Below, piece after piece: positions 1-7,926 of a stretch of 64,000 nucleotides of DNA. Each line of letters opens with the position of its first letter. The first letter of the stretch is position 1. The position numbers and the translations under genes were made by a program. The DNA is from an uncultured Corynebacterium sp. (GTDB lineage Bacteria > Actinomycetota > Actinomycetes > Mycobacteriales > Mycobacteriaceae): the NCBI RefSeq assembly GCF_946998835.1, contig NZ_CAMQAZ010000006.1, forward strand, positions 47,417 through 111,416, in the 5' to 3' direction. Below the pieces are notes generated by a model that ran no database searches, was not told the DNA's origin, and saw only the letters and a list, made by a program, of their open reading frames with translations.

Positions 1-1582
1 GGTCCTCACTCATTACAGAGGCGACAAGGGCGGTGTCCTCATCGGTTGGTTGCTGATTTTCCTCCGGATCGCCCAAGGTGATGCTGGTTCCCTCGAATGC
101 TGGGGTGGACACGAGCGTCGCACCGGCAAGGGCGCCGGATGTGATGGTGGCGATAATGCGACCGGCGTCCGGGGTGGTCTCCCAGTCTTCTTCGCTGGTT
201 TGGTTTCCGTCTGCGTCGTAAAAGTCCCATCGCAGTTCCACGTCCACAAGGTCCACGGAGGGGCGAATGACCTCGTCGTCGAGGAGTGCTTGTGCCTCCA
301 TTGCTTCTGGGGTGTCGAAGATGATGCCGGTGGCTCGGACCGCGTCGTCGCTGATGTCAACGGCGTCAATCTTTCCGATGATGACGCTGGTGTCGTGCCC
401 GCCGGTGGTGGTCTTTTGCCACATCAGTGGTAGTGGGAGTTCGCGGTGTGTGATGGTGGCATCAGGTGCGATAGAGCGGTCATCGCCGGTTCGCTGCCCG
501 ATGGGGGCGAGGATTCCTGACCAGGTTCGTCGCATGGGTCGTGTCCCTTCCAGTGCTGCAGTAATCGTGGGTTCATCGTCACGCGCACGGGTGACTCCCT
601 GCTTGGCGCGACGCGCGACTTCCTCGGCTGGTGAGTGGATAGTCCCGTCGGCGCGTTCCCGTTCGGTTTGCCTATCGGCTTCCCCTGGGAGCGGTTCGTC
701 CTCACCGAGGATCATCAGTGAGCAGCGGCAGTTGATGCACTCGTGGGCTGGGAGGTTCTGGTCGCCGGGGTGTTCTGCTTCCCACCCGCCGACGGGAAAC
801 TTCCCATCGAGTGGTAGACGCATGCCGTCGAGAGCGAAATGAGAGTCGCGGGTGCGGCTGTCCATGGTTGCTACCCAGGCTTTATGGAGAGTTTCGCCGG
901 TGATGGCTTGCTCTTCTTTCGCTGCCTGCAGCGTTCCGAGGTTCATGGCGTTGTTGGTTTCGGTGCGGCCGATGCGGTTCGCGCGAATCATCCACTGCTC
1001 GTAGCCGCCTTCGTCGTCCATGTTGAGGTATGCGCGGACGATGCGGGCGCGTTCGAAGAGGGACAGGTCCCCGTCGACGGTGGCCTGCATGAGGCTTGTG
1101 ATCAGGTCGCGGTACACGCTTTCTGGCATGCCAACGACTTTGTTCACCGCGTTGCGGGTGTAGATACTGATCGCGTCTTGCCATGTTGGGAGTGTGAGGA
1201 CAGCTTCGGCTGTGGTGGCTATATCGGCTGGCAGTTTCATCGCGGCCAGGGCTGCTTTGGTGTCGGTGAGGATTTCCTGCAGGGATTCCAGCATCTCCAC
1301 ATCGTGGGGGGTCAGTGTCACGCCCCGGACGGCTAGCGTTGCTGCTTCCGATGCCGCAGCTGCTGCCGCTACTGCTGGTGATGCTTCTTTCTCCCAAATG
1401 TCGAGCCATTCCATTGTGGCGGCGAGGATTGCTTCAAGGTTGATGGTGACGTTGTCGTCCCCGGCGGCGGTGACGGTGGGGAACACCTGGGGGGTGATGG
1501 TGCCCACCCAGGTGCGTATGGCGCGTTCAGTTGCTGCGGTTAGTCCTCGCTCGATGGCGTCAAACAATTCGCTGGGGTTCAT
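1..1582 (-). CDS. MuF-like minor head / capsid maturation protease fusion, 3' part outside the window
   Basis: Only the N-terminal 527 codons or so are present; the rest is cut by the left window edge. The complete copy is described at 43910-46174. The chosen ATG overlaps the portal stop in an ATGA arrangement, which favours this start over longer in-frame extensions into the portal gene. The MuF segment with its Cys-rich NCRC end and the first part of the protease-like domain are both present here. Confidence 0.85.
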   Translation of the reverse strand, partial: MNPSELFDAIERGLTAATERAIRTWVGTITPQVFPTVTAAGDDNVTINLEAILAATMEWLDIWEKEASPAVAAAAAASEAATLAVRGVTLTPHDVEMLESLQEILTDTKAALAAMKLPADIATTAEAVLTLPTWQDAISIYTRNAVNKVVGMPESVYRDLITSLMQATVDGDLSLFERARIVRAYLNMDDEGGYEQWMIRANRIGRTETNNAMNLGTLQAAKEEQAITGETLHKAWVATMDSRTRDSHFALDGMRLPLDGKFPVGGWEAEHPGDQNLPAHECINCRCSLMILGEDEPLPGEADRQTERERADGTIHSPAEEVARRAKQGVTRARDDEPTITAALEGTRPMRRTWSGILAPIGQRTGDDRSIAPDATITHRELPLPLMWQKTTTGGHDTSVIIGKIDAVDISDDAVRATGIIFDTPEAMEAQALLDDEVIRPSVDLVDVELRWDFYDADGNQTSEEDWETTPDAGRIIATITSGALAGATLVSTPAFEGTSITLGDPEENQQPTDEDTALVASVMSED

Positions 1583-3072
1583 CGTGTGCCGTCCTGTGTT
1601 GGCTGTGTTTGTGGTGCTGGCCTGTCCTCGGTGCCCGGCGCGGATTGTTGCGCCGTGTTGGCAAGCGGCTGGGTGAGGTCGGCGTTGATTCCGATGACGT
1701 TGGCGAGCATGGGGAAGAGGCTGGGGGCCTTGGTGACGAGTTGGATTGCTAGTGCCCGGTCGAAGTCTGGGTCTTGGTCGGCTGCGTCGAGTTCGTCGAA
1801 CTGCAGTTCTCGGCGCAGGGCAATGGAGCTGATTGCTCCACGGTCGAAGGCATCGATGGCGTCTTTTTCGCGGTTGGATTTTGTTTTCAGCGGGGAGGAG
1901 TCGAACCATACGACGTAGTCCTCTGGATGTGGGTGTCCGCTTGCTTCGAGGAGTGGTCGGAGCACTGCGGTGGTGAGCGCGTCGCAGATGAGGGTCATCA
2001 GTGGCTCAATATGTGCCTTGATGCCGGACTCGTCGATGGCCCATGCTGACCAGTGGTTGGTGGAGCCGATGCCGGTGAGGACTTCGGCGGGGACATCGAG
2101 GGCCATGGCGAGGCGTCGGATTGCGCGGTCTCGGGTTTCCAGGTTGGTTTGGGTGACGTCGGAGTCGAGTTTGATGTGTCGGATTTTGTCGAGTGCGTCC
2201 GCCGGGGCTTTGATGACGATGGGCACCATGGATGCGGCGCTGGTGGGGTCGGCGATGGCGGTAGTCATCACCTGCTGTAGTTGCTGCATTATGTCGGCAG
2301 CGGTGACTGGTTGGTCGATGGTGACGGGTTCTTGGGGGAGTCCGGGGGCATCTGGGTTGGCGCGGGGTGGGGTGGCGACGGGCATGCTGATTTCTTGGGG
2401 GACCAGGAGGAGGCCGTTTCCTGCTAGTCGTGATTTGCCTGCGCCGTCGATGGCCGCGGTGGTGCGTTCGATTTCAGCGAGGATTGGTAGGGCGCTGCGG
2501 GTGAGGCTGTAGGAGTCGCGCCCGTTTCGAGGGTGTGGGCGGTGGACGCGGAAGAGGACGTCTTGTGTGGGGTTGAAGGTGTGGTCGGTGCCGTCGTCGA
2601 GTTGGAGGGTGATGTTTGTTCCGCGGTCGTTGATTTCGTCGGCAGCGAGGACGTGCCATTCTTCGACAGTGGTGCTGGCGGTTTCACGGACAATCATGGC
2701 TATCCAGGCTTCGCCGGGGACTGTGAGTCCGGTGGCGATTCGGCGGAGCATGGTGGCTTGTCCTGCGGGGCCGCCTGCGATGTCGGTGACGATTTGAGCG
2801 ACGTGGGGGTCGTCGCATTCCATGGTGGGTTGTCCCGTGTCTGGGTTGATGCTGGAAGGGATGATGCGGACGCGAGATAGCGATGCGCCAATCCATTCGC
2901 AGACGTAGCCGAGTTCGCCGATGGCGTCGTAGTAGTGCCAGGCGCGGCGGGTCCAGTCGTTGTGGCCGGTGTGTTTTTTGATTTGGTTGTGGGTGCCGGT
3001 GATGGTGAGTTTTGTGGCTGCGGCGGTGAGGGTGGGGGCTGCGATTTCTGTGGGGCGTTGTGTGATGCGCAT
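1579..3072 (-). CDS. Portal protein
   Basis: A 497-aa protein of the usual length for actinophage portals, which form the dodecameric ring at the packaging vertex. The N-terminal region (residues about 35-80) has the AWHYYDAIGELGYVCEWIGA stretch seen in this family. Residues about 330-370 carry LDVPAEVLTGIGSTNHWSAW followed by an Ile-rich helix, the most conserved part of these portals. The tail is Pro/Gln-rich and low complexity. The stop overlaps the MuF start by 4 bp, and the upstream neighbour on the minus strand is a small membrane protein, then the terminase. Family assignment by motif is confident. Confidence 0.9.
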   Translation of the reverse strand: MRITQRPTEIAAPTLTAAATKLTITGTHNQIKKHTGHNDWTRRAWHYYDAIGELGYVCEWIGASLSRVRIIPSSINPDTGQPTMECDDPHVAQIVTDIAGGPAGQATMLRRIATGLTVPGEAWIAMIVRETASTTVEEWHVLAADEINDRGTNITLQLDDGTDHTFNPTQDVLFRVHRPHPRNGRDSYSLTRSALPILAEIERTTAAIDGAGKSRLAGNGLLLVPQEISMPVATPPRANPDAPGLPQEPVTIDQPVTAADIMQQLQQVMTTAIADPTSAASMVPIVIKAPADALDKIRHIKLDSDVTQTNLETRDRAIRRLAMALDVPAEVLTGIGSTNHWSAWAIDESGIKAHIEPLMTLICDALTTAVLRPLLEASGHPHPEDYVVWFDSSPLKTKSNREKDAIDAFDRGAISSIALRRELQFDELDAADQDPDFDRALAIQLVTKAPSLFPMLANVIGINADLTQPLANTAQQSAPGTEDRPAPQTQPTQDGTR

Positions 3073-3441
3073 TTAGTGGTCCTCGAGGTTGGTGAGGGTG
3101 TATCCGGTGATGTAGGCCAGTGCTGACCATGCGGCGATGAAGCCGATGACGGTTGGTAGTCCGGTGAGAGCGGCGGCGTCAGTGAATGCCCAGAGGGTTC
3201 CTGTGGCGGGGAGGGCTACCCAGTAGCCGGTGCACCATGGGCAGTGCATGAGGAAGGTGAACCAGCCGGTTTCGCCGTTGCGTTGTGTGACCCATGTGCG
3301 GAGTGGTTCGCCTATTTTGTCGGTGGTGATGAGGCGAGTGATGCGGATGGTGGCGAGGGCGGTGATGATGGTGGCGATGAGTGTTGTCATGGCCACCATG
3401 GTGCGTGTGGTGGGTGACGTTTTGACGATTTGCCAATACAT
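3073..3441 (-). CDS. Small membrane protein with CPWCTGYW motif (DUF1360-like)
   Basis: A 122-aa protein with hydrophobic segments near residues 15-35 and 75-115. Its Cys-Pro-Trp-Cys motif followed by GYW resembles the CPxCxxxW signature of DUF1360 membrane proteins often found between terminase and portal genes in actinophages. Its role is unknown. It abuts the portal gene directly. The first ATG lies inside the -35/-10 spacer of the opposite-strand promoter, so Met15 may be the true start; no strong ribosome site decides it. Confidence 0.7.
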   Translation of the reverse strand: MYWQIVKTSPTTRTMVAMTTLIATIITALATIRITRLITTDKIGEPLRTWVTQRNGETGWFTFLMHCPWCTGYWVALPATGTLWAFTDAAALTGLPTVIGFIAAWSALAYITGYTLTNLEDH

Positions 3442-3458
3442 ACTACAGTATGTATAAT
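3430..3458 (+). promoter_or_regulatory. Strong sigma-A-type promoter of the small plus-strand cassette
   Basis: TTGCCA and a perfect TATAAT are separated by 17 bp. Transcription would start near 3465, just before a near-perfect Shine-Dalgarno AAAGGAGGTGATG and the 37-aa ORF. The promoter faces away from the minus-strand structural genes, so it should be active in the lysogen independently of the lytic operon. Confidence 0.75.
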
Positions 3459-3482
3459 GGGTTATAGAAAGGAGGTGATGTT

Positions 3483-3596
3483 ATGGACTGGATAGCAATC
3501 GTGATCACAATCCTCATCGGATGGCACGAAGCAAATAGGACCCTAGAGCTAATCCTCTATAGGCCAGAAAGGAAGAAAATAACGAAGAAAAAGTAA
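3483..3596 (+). CDS. 37-aa single-span membrane peptide, plus-strand cassette
   Basis: Begins MDWIAIVITILIGW, one hydrophobic helix, and ends in a strongly basic tail (ERKKITKKK), so it looks like an inner-membrane peptide with a positive cytoplasmic end. The start is supported by AAAGGAGGTGATG five to ten bases upstream, the best Shine-Dalgarno in the window, behind a consensus promoter. A strong hairpin follows the stop immediately. No family is recognised; a lysogenic-conversion or membrane-stress role is only a guess. Confidence 0.7.
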   Translation: MDWIAIVITILIGWHEANRTLELILYRPERKKITKKK

Positions 3597-3637
3597 GAAC
3601 CCCGCCCCGGATAGAGGGACTATCCGGGGAGGGGTTC
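3597..3637 (+). terminator. Long GC-rich hairpin after the 37-aa gene
   Basis: GAACCCC-g-CCCCGGATA pairs with TATCCGGGG-a-GGGGTTC around a 7-base loop: sixteen base pairs with one internal mismatch. There is no T-run on either strand, so it fits the U-less terminators of actinobacteria or an attenuator, because the next gene on the same strand has no obvious promoter of its own. Confidence 0.65.
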
Positions 3638-3674
3638 CCTCCCCACCTTACCCCACAAAACGAAAGGAAAAACA

Positions 3675-3818
3675 ATGAAGGACGTCATCTTCTACGGAAT
3701 CATCGGCATAGCACTTCTGTCCCTCCATGCCAGCCCACTTGCGTGGACAATTTTCACAGTTGGCATCATCTACGCAGTCGCGCTTACCATCTACAAAAAC
3801 CGGACTGACGTATGCTAG
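3675..3818 (+). CDS. 47-aa small hydrophobic protein, plus-strand cassette
   Basis: Starts MKDVIFYGIIGIALL and has two hydrophobic stretches (residues about 5-17 and 23-40), suggesting a membrane hairpin. A GAAAGGAAA ribosome site lies upstream of the ATG. The stop overlaps the start of the following HTH gene by 7 bp, which suggests translational coupling. No homologous family is recognised. Confidence 0.6.
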   Translation: MKDVIFYGIIGIALLSLHASPLAWTIFTVGIIYAVALTIYKNRTDVC

Positions 3819-4024
3819 TCATCCTCGATACCGGCACTGGCGACCGATACTGGATTGGCCGCCAGTGCGCGGACCACATCGGAGTTCAACTGCGAACATG
3901 GCTTGCCTATGTCACTAGGGGCCAAGCTCCCGCACCGGTCAGGCATCTAGATTCCAGAACCGCGTTATGGCTAGAAAAAGATATTCTCGAATGGTCGCAA
4001 AACCGGCCACGCGCTAACCGATAG
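3812..4024 (+). CDS. 70-aa HTH DNA-binding protein (AlpA/excisionase-like)
   Basis: The sequence ADHIGVQLRTWLAYVTRG...APVRHLDSRTALWLEKDILEW...RP has the layout of AlpA/MerR-type winged HTH proteins: a recognition helix, a G-x-x-P turn, then W-x-x-x-D-I-x-x-W and a terminal RP. Such proteins act as excisionases or transcription factors. It is the last gene of the plus-strand cassette and runs 11 bp into the convergent terminase gene. Because it stands apart from the integrase, it could be an excisionase or a regulator of its own cassette. Confidence 0.7.
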   Translation: MLVILDTGTGDRYWIGRQCADHIGVQLRTWLAYVTRGQAPAPVRHLDSRTALWLEKDILEWSQNRPRANR

Positions 4025-5726
4025 TCGATGCCCAAAACCCAGCGCCCGGCGCGGGAGAAACCGTATCGGTCGGCGTCGCAATCTGCGTGCGGCCTCCGAC
4101 TAGCTGCATGCAGCGTTCAAAGCCATTGACGAGAGCGTCCATGCGGTCCGGGGAGTGCTGGCCTGGCAGCCACGACACGGCCTGGTTTTCCAGCTCGGGT
4201 TGTGTGCCGACGATGCGGAGTCTGCCGGTTGATGCTGCCTGGCGGGTACCTGCGGCGCGGGCGACCTTGTCACCTTTTGCTCGCCACGGTTGGATACGAA
4301 ACGGGGGGCTGTCCTGGTTGGGAACTGCCACCATGGATACTTCATTGAGAGCGCGGTAGCAGTCCGCGGGGCGCTGCGGGTCGTCAGCGTAGGCAATCGC
4401 GGCGTCCGCTACATCGCCATCGGACGCGCGAAGCAAAAGAGATTCCTTGCGCACGCGCTCCCAGGCGTTACTAATTACCCGCTCGTATGTCTGCCCCGTG
4501 GTAAAAGCTTCGAAAAGGATTTCCCCGGCGCGAAGCTCTAGCGCCAGGAGCACCGCCGCGCGCGCCCACTCGTCCGACTGCATCCGACCCGAGCGGTCAT
4601 CTGTCACCCATGCGACGCTGTCGCTTGTGACGGATAGGCCGATTATTCCAGCTTCGTCGCGTCGCCCGGTTTCTGCTGGGTCGATGCTGACTATGGTGGC
4701 CGCCACTCCACTGTTAGGCAGTGATGGGGCGCGGTGGCGTGCGAACCATTCAGCTGAGAAAAGGCCACCGCCGGCAGGTGTTGGTCGGCCGAGATACAGC
4801 GCTGACCACACTCGCTCACCAACGTCATCACGGATACGCTCAAAATCCTCCACGGTTCTCCCGCGCGCTGACTCCATCGCCACACCAGGGGCGCGCCCCA
4901 GCGCGTCCGGCACCCCAGGCGTGGCTATCGCCGGGATATTCACCACACGCCACGTATCCGCACCCTTCGCCTGGTCCTGCTTCACCAAATGCCCCACAAG
5001 GTCATCTTCATGCCAGCGGGTCATGATGATAATTACCGGTGCGCCGGGGGCGAGTCGGGTTTGTGCCACGGATTCCCACCATGTGATGACCTTCTGGCGC
5101 TCGATGACACTGTCGGCCTCCAGCATGCCCTTGACTGGGTCGTCAATGATGAGCACGTCTGCTCGTTCACCGGTCAGTGAGCCGCCGACGCCGACGGCGT
5201 ACATTCCTCCTCTATGGCCGCGGATTGACCATGATGATGCGGAAGCGTTGTCTTCTGCCAGGGAGATTCCCAGGCGGTCGGGCAGTGGGGCTCCTGTCAG
5301 GCTGTCGCGTGCGCCGGTGCCGTATTCGCGGATGATATTGCGGGCGGCGCGAGCTGTGTTTCTTGCGAGGTTGACGCTGTAGGAGGCTAGGACGATGCGC
5401 CGGTCGGGGTTTTCGATGAGGGCGTGGAGGACGCCCCAGATGCCGACGCGGGTGGTCTTGCCCTCCTGGGGGCTGATGCTAATCGCTAGGCGCGCGTCTG
5501 GTGTGGTGAGCGCCCATCTGAGTTGATGGTCGATTAGTTTTAGGGCTGGGGTTTGGATTGTTTTTGGGTCGATTGCTTGGGCTAGGTCGCCTGGGGTGGG
5601 GTAGTCGTGGGTGACGCTTTGGCGTGTTGTTTCTGCTTGGATGCGTTGGGTGAGGGCGTGTTTTTGGGCGGGGGTCCATCCTGTGGTGTGTTGGTTGATG
5701 AGGTGGGTGAGGTGGTTGGTTGTCAT
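4014..5726 (-). CDS. terL: Terminase large subunit
   Basis: A 570-aa packaging motor. Walker A is SPQEGKTT (about residues 85-92), Walker B is VLIIDD (191-196), and a C-terminal RNase H-like nuclease begins at the TIVSIDPAETG strand (about residues 350-360) with its first catalytic Asp. It translocates DNA through the portal and cuts the concatemer. The start overlaps the preceding small gene by 4 bp. The terminase and portal genes are separated by the plus-strand cassette and one membrane protein. Confidence 0.93.
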   Translation of the reverse strand: MTTNHLTHLINQHTTGWTPAQKHALTQRIQAETTRQSVTHDYPTPGDLAQAIDPKTIQTPALKLIDHQLRWALTTPDARLAISISPQEGKTTRVGIWGVLHALIENPDRRIVLASYSVNLARNTARAARNIIREYGTGARDSLTGAPLPDRLGISLAEDNASASSWSIRGHRGGMYAVGVGGSLTGERADVLIIDDPVKGMLEADSVIERQKVITWWESVAQTRLAPGAPVIIIMTRWHEDDLVGHLVKQDQAKGADTWRVVNIPAIATPGVPDALGRAPGVAMESARGRTVEDFERIRDDVGERVWSALYLGRPTPAGGGLFSAEWFARHRAPSLPNSGVAATIVSIDPAETGRRDEAGIIGLSVTSDSVAWVTDDRSGRMQSDEWARAAVLLALELRAGEILFEAFTTGQTYERVISNAWERVRKESLLLRASDGDVADAAIAYADDPQRPADCYRALNEVSMVAVPNQDSPPFRIQPWRAKGDKVARAAGTRQAASTGRLRIVGTQPELENQAVSWLPGQHSPDRMDALVNGFERCMQLVGGRTQIATPTDTVSPAPGAGFWASTIG

Positions 5727-5905
5727 GTGTTTGCTTGGATGGTTTCGTGTATGAATGTTTTTGTGAGTGTGAGGGCGTGGCTTGCAGAGATATTGTTATC
5801 GCGTAGTTCGTGATAGAACGCGGCGATGGTGCTGGCGTAGCTCTTTATTGCGGCGTTGTCTTGGTCTTGCTGGGTGAAGCCGTGGTTTTCGAGGAAGTCT
5901 GGCAT
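5723..5905 (-). CDS. 60-aa conserved-looking small phage protein upstream of terminase
   Basis: MPDFLENHGFTQQDQDNAA and a helical region with HELRDNNISASHALTLTKTF. Short helical proteins of this kind commonly precede actinophage terminases, but the function is unknown; it is too short for a typical small terminase. An upstream in-frame GTG would add 28 residues, but that part is proline/arginine-rich and lies in a hairpin region, so the ATG is preferred. Confidence 0.6.
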   Translation of the reverse strand: MPDFLENHGFTQQDQDNAAIKSYASTIAAFYHELRDNNISASHALTLTKTFIHETIQANT

Positions 5906-5937
5906 GGTGGGGTTTTCTTTTGTGGGGGAATAAGTAA

Positions 5938-5973
5938 AGCCCAGACTATGCCTGTGTGGTGGCAGTCTGGGCT
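5938..5973 (-). terminator. Inverted repeat before the late packaging genes
   Basis: AGCCCAGACT and AGTCTGGGCT form a perfect 10-bp stem with a 16-base loop. In the minus direction the stem is followed by TTTACTT. It lies between the early gene block and the terminase, so it could end early transcripts or be an antitermination point. A second pair, GGTTCAC/GTGAACC (5983-5989 and 6023-6029), flanks it. Confidence 0.5.
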
Positions 5974-6039
5974 GTGCGCGCTGGTTCACGAGCGGTGTCC
6001 GGATGCGTGCGGCATCTAAACGGTGAACCGTGGTTTATT

Positions 6040-6399
6040 TTAGCAGTTATTTCCCGTATCGCCAGGCGATGATTTCACTGAGGCCTCCTTGTTGTCCTGA
6101 TACCACACCCGGTGGTGTTCCCCGCTGGTTGGGTGCCATGGCCTGGTGTCTTCGTGTGTGATGGCGAGTTGCCCGTTAGCGTTCGACCACTGGGTTTTAT
6201 CGTGGTCGGGTGTGCCGTCGGGGTTCATGCGGTGTGGCCGGGTGCGCACCCAGGTGTCACCGCGACGGACGTATTCGGGGTGTGTGTTCCCGAATGTGTC
6301 CATGAGCGTTGTGGCGTCACCGCAGACTCGGACGGGCGGGTGTTCGGCGGTGACGCCGGTGAGGTCGTTGATGGTGCAAGTGTGCAGCCACGCGGTCAA
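6040..6399 (-). CDS. Hypothetical protein, last gene of the early block
   Basis: About 119 aa, polar, rich in Thr, His and Trp, without recognisable motifs. An in-frame ATG lies 24 bases upstream at 6423 but has no ribosome site, whereas the TTG used here has AGGAG five bases away. The first residues would be MTAWLHTCTINDL. The C-terminus holds several His and Trp residues. Function unknown. Confidence 0.6.
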   Translation of the reverse strand: MTAWLHTCTINDLTGVTAEHPPVRVCGDATTLMDTFGNTHPEYVRRGDTWVRTRPHRMNPDGTPDHDKTQWSNANGQLAITHEDTRPWHPTSGEHHRVWYQDNKEASVKSSPGDTGNNC

Positions 6400-6456
6400 T
6401 GTTTCTCCTATCGTGCTTCGCATACCCAGTCAGTGCGGTCTCGCTTGGTGGCTGGG

Positions 6457-6729
6457 TCACTTGGCTTCTTTTCTTGCTTTTTCGATAGCGGAAAGGGCGT
6501 AGGTGAGTCCGACGCATTTTTGGGTGTAAATCGTCATTCCTACCTTGTCCCCGAGCGCATGTTCTCTGTCCCATTGGGACATCGCGTTATCCATGTGTTT
6601 TTGGGTGATGTCCTCGGCGCGGTTGAGTGCCCCTTGCCATTTCCGGCGGTTGTCCTGCTCTGCGGCGAGCGCTGCGCGTAGCCGGGTGTTTTCTTCTTCT
6701 AGAGCGCGTACCTGGTCAGACAGTCTCAT
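6457..6729 (-). CDS. 90-aa coiled-coil hypothetical protein
   Basis: Residues 1-40 form a heptad-rich segment (MRLSDQVRALEEENTRLRAA) typical of a coiled coil. The start is preceded by GGGAG and lies 14 bp inside the upstream gene, so it is probably translated by coupling. No domain recognised. Confidence 0.65.
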   Translation of the reverse strand: MRLSDQVRALEEENTRLRAALAAEQDNRRKWQGALNRAEDITQKHMDNAMSQWDREHALGDKVGMTIYTQKCVGLTYALSAIEKARKEAK

Positions 6730-6967
6730 TTGTTTTCTCCCATTCAACAGCGGATTTCAGTGCCGCAATGAGTGACGGAGCCTCACATGCGGGGATTGTG
6801 ATGTGCTGGCCTGCGTCTGCCGAGTAGATAGTTATTTCGTCGTCTTTGTGGCCGGTCGCGTATCGCCGGTTCACGTTTTGCCATTTGTTTTCATCACCGA
6901 AGTCCCATTCGGCCCATGTGGTGCGGTGATATCCGGTGATGCTTTCTCGGTCTGGTTCGCGTCTCAT
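6716..6967 (-). CDS. 83-aa hypothetical protein
   Basis: Starts MRREPDRESITGYHRTTWAEWDFG; the ATG overlaps the stop of the preceding gene (ATGA) and has a GGGGGAAC ribosome site, which rules out the longer in-frame start. Small, mixed-charge, with several Trp residues; function unknown. Confidence 0.65.
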   Translation of the reverse strand: MRREPDRESITGYHRTTWAEWDFGDENKWQNVNRRYATGHKDDEITIYSADAGQHITIPACEAPSLIAALKSAVEWEKTNETV

Positions 6968-7428
6968 TGTCCGTTCCCCCATCGGATAACGCGGCACGGG
7001 GGCATTGTGGTGGGATTTGCTTCGACGTTGTCGCCGGCCACCCACCACCGCCCCCCGTCATTGACGTATACGTCGCGGGGTTCCGTGGTGGCTTCGGCGA
7101 TGGTGCCTTCTGGCGCGTCCTCGAAGTCCTCGGCAGTGCTGAGGGTCGCCGGGTCAAGGTCGAAGGATTCAGGGCGGTCGAAACGTGTCGCGCCGTCCGG
7201 GTAACTGCCGCTTCGGCAGGCGAACCGCACTTCTCCGTCACCGTCGGGCTCGCTGGAGATAATGATTCCACGCCCGTATTCCGGGTGTGTTGCCCAGCGC
7301 CCGAACAGTGACTCCGGCTCCGGCTCCGGCTGCTCTTGCTGTTTGAGCGATTCGAGTTCCGCCGAGAGCGCTTCGAGCACAGCTTCCGCGCTGTTGATGC
7401 GCTCCTCAAGATCAGCGATGTTGCTCAT
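6964..7428 (-). CDS. 154-aa hypothetical acidic protein with N-terminal coiled coil
   Basis: Residues 1-30 (DLEERINSAEAVLEALSAEL) form a helix with heptad spacing. A Gln/Glu/Pro linker made of repeated EP units follows, then a beta-rich region (YGRGIIISSEPDGDGEVRF, DVYVNDGGRWWVAG) that could be an SH3-like or KOW-like fold. GGGGAG precedes the ATG. It belongs to a run of small overlapping early genes. Confidence 0.65.
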   Translation of the reverse strand: MSNIADLEERINSAEAVLEALSAELESLKQQEQPEPEPESLFGRWATHPEYGRGIIISSEPDGDGEVRFACRSGSYPDGATRFDRPESFDLDPATLSTAEDFEDAPEGTIAEATTEPRDVYVNDGGRWWVAGDNVEANPTTMPPCRVIRWGNGQ

Positions 7429-7780
7429 TGGGTTCTCCCCTCTTGTGGTCTATCCACGCGACTGTGTTGTCGTCGCCGTTGGCTAGGCAGTGGTTGCGGT
7501 ATTCGTCGGCGATTTCCTCAAGGTTGGTGGTGTGCCCGCGTGCTGGCGTGCCGTCCGGGTTCCACGCCCGGGGTAGGTCATAGCGCAGGGTGAGGATTGC
7601 GGCGGGTGTAAAAGCGGTTTGCGTACCACCCCCGGCGCGTGGCCACATGATGCGGGCCTTGACCCCGCCGGTGCTGTGTGAGATGGCTCGGAGGATGCCG
7701 AGGGTGCCGTGTGGGTTTTCGACCCACATTCCGGTCAGGTTCTCCCACTGGTCTGGTGGGCACTGGTCGAGTGTGGTCAT
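7412..7780 (-). CDS. 122-aa hypothetical protein
   Basis: A beta-rich segment (GTLGILRAISHSTGGVKARI) is followed by a helix-rich C-terminus (LEEIADEYRNHCLAN). The ATG overlaps the stop of the 49-aa gene upstream in an ATGA arrangement. No known domain. Confidence 0.65.
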   Translation of the reverse strand: MTTLDQCPPDQWENLTGMWVENPHGTLGILRAISHSTGGVKARIMWPRAGGGTQTAFTPAAILTLRYDLPRAWNPDGTPARGHTTNLEEIADEYRNHCLANGDDNTVAWIDHKRGEPNEQHR

Positions 7781-7926
7781 TGCATGTCCTTGGCGTGTTG
7801 GATGAGGGCTGTGGCGAGGGCTTCGAGGTCACATGCGCGGGGTTCGGTGTATGGGAGCCATGCGGTGCCGAGGTCGCCCGCGTCGAATTCGATGCCGTCA
7901 TCGTCCGGGAGCTCAATCACGGTCAT
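7777..7926 (-). CDS. 49-aa acidic hypothetical protein
   Basis: Reads MTVIELPDDDGIEFDAGDLG...ALIQHAKDMQ. AAAGGAAC stands before the ATG, the start overlaps the methyltransferase gene by 14 bp and the stop overlaps the next start by 4 bp, so the gene fits the tightly packed operon. Another frame here gives a longer Ser/Thr/Pro-rich translation that looks like noise. Confidence 0.65.
   Translation of the reverse strand: MTVIELPDDDGIEFDAGDLGTAWLPYTEPRACDLEALATALIQHAKDMQ

Noticed and set aside
3557..3562. CTATAG inside the 37-aa gene
   Set aside because: No phased partner at 10 bp on either side; likely chance.
4447..5382. 311-codon plus-strand frame across the terminase
   Set aside because: Ser/Arg-rich antisense shadow of terL; the minus-strand frame has clear Walker motifs.
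5938..6029. Possible tRNA because of a GGTTCAC motif and nested inverted repeats
   Set aside because: No cloverleaf with anticodon arm and acceptor stem can be drawn; it looks like terminator structure.
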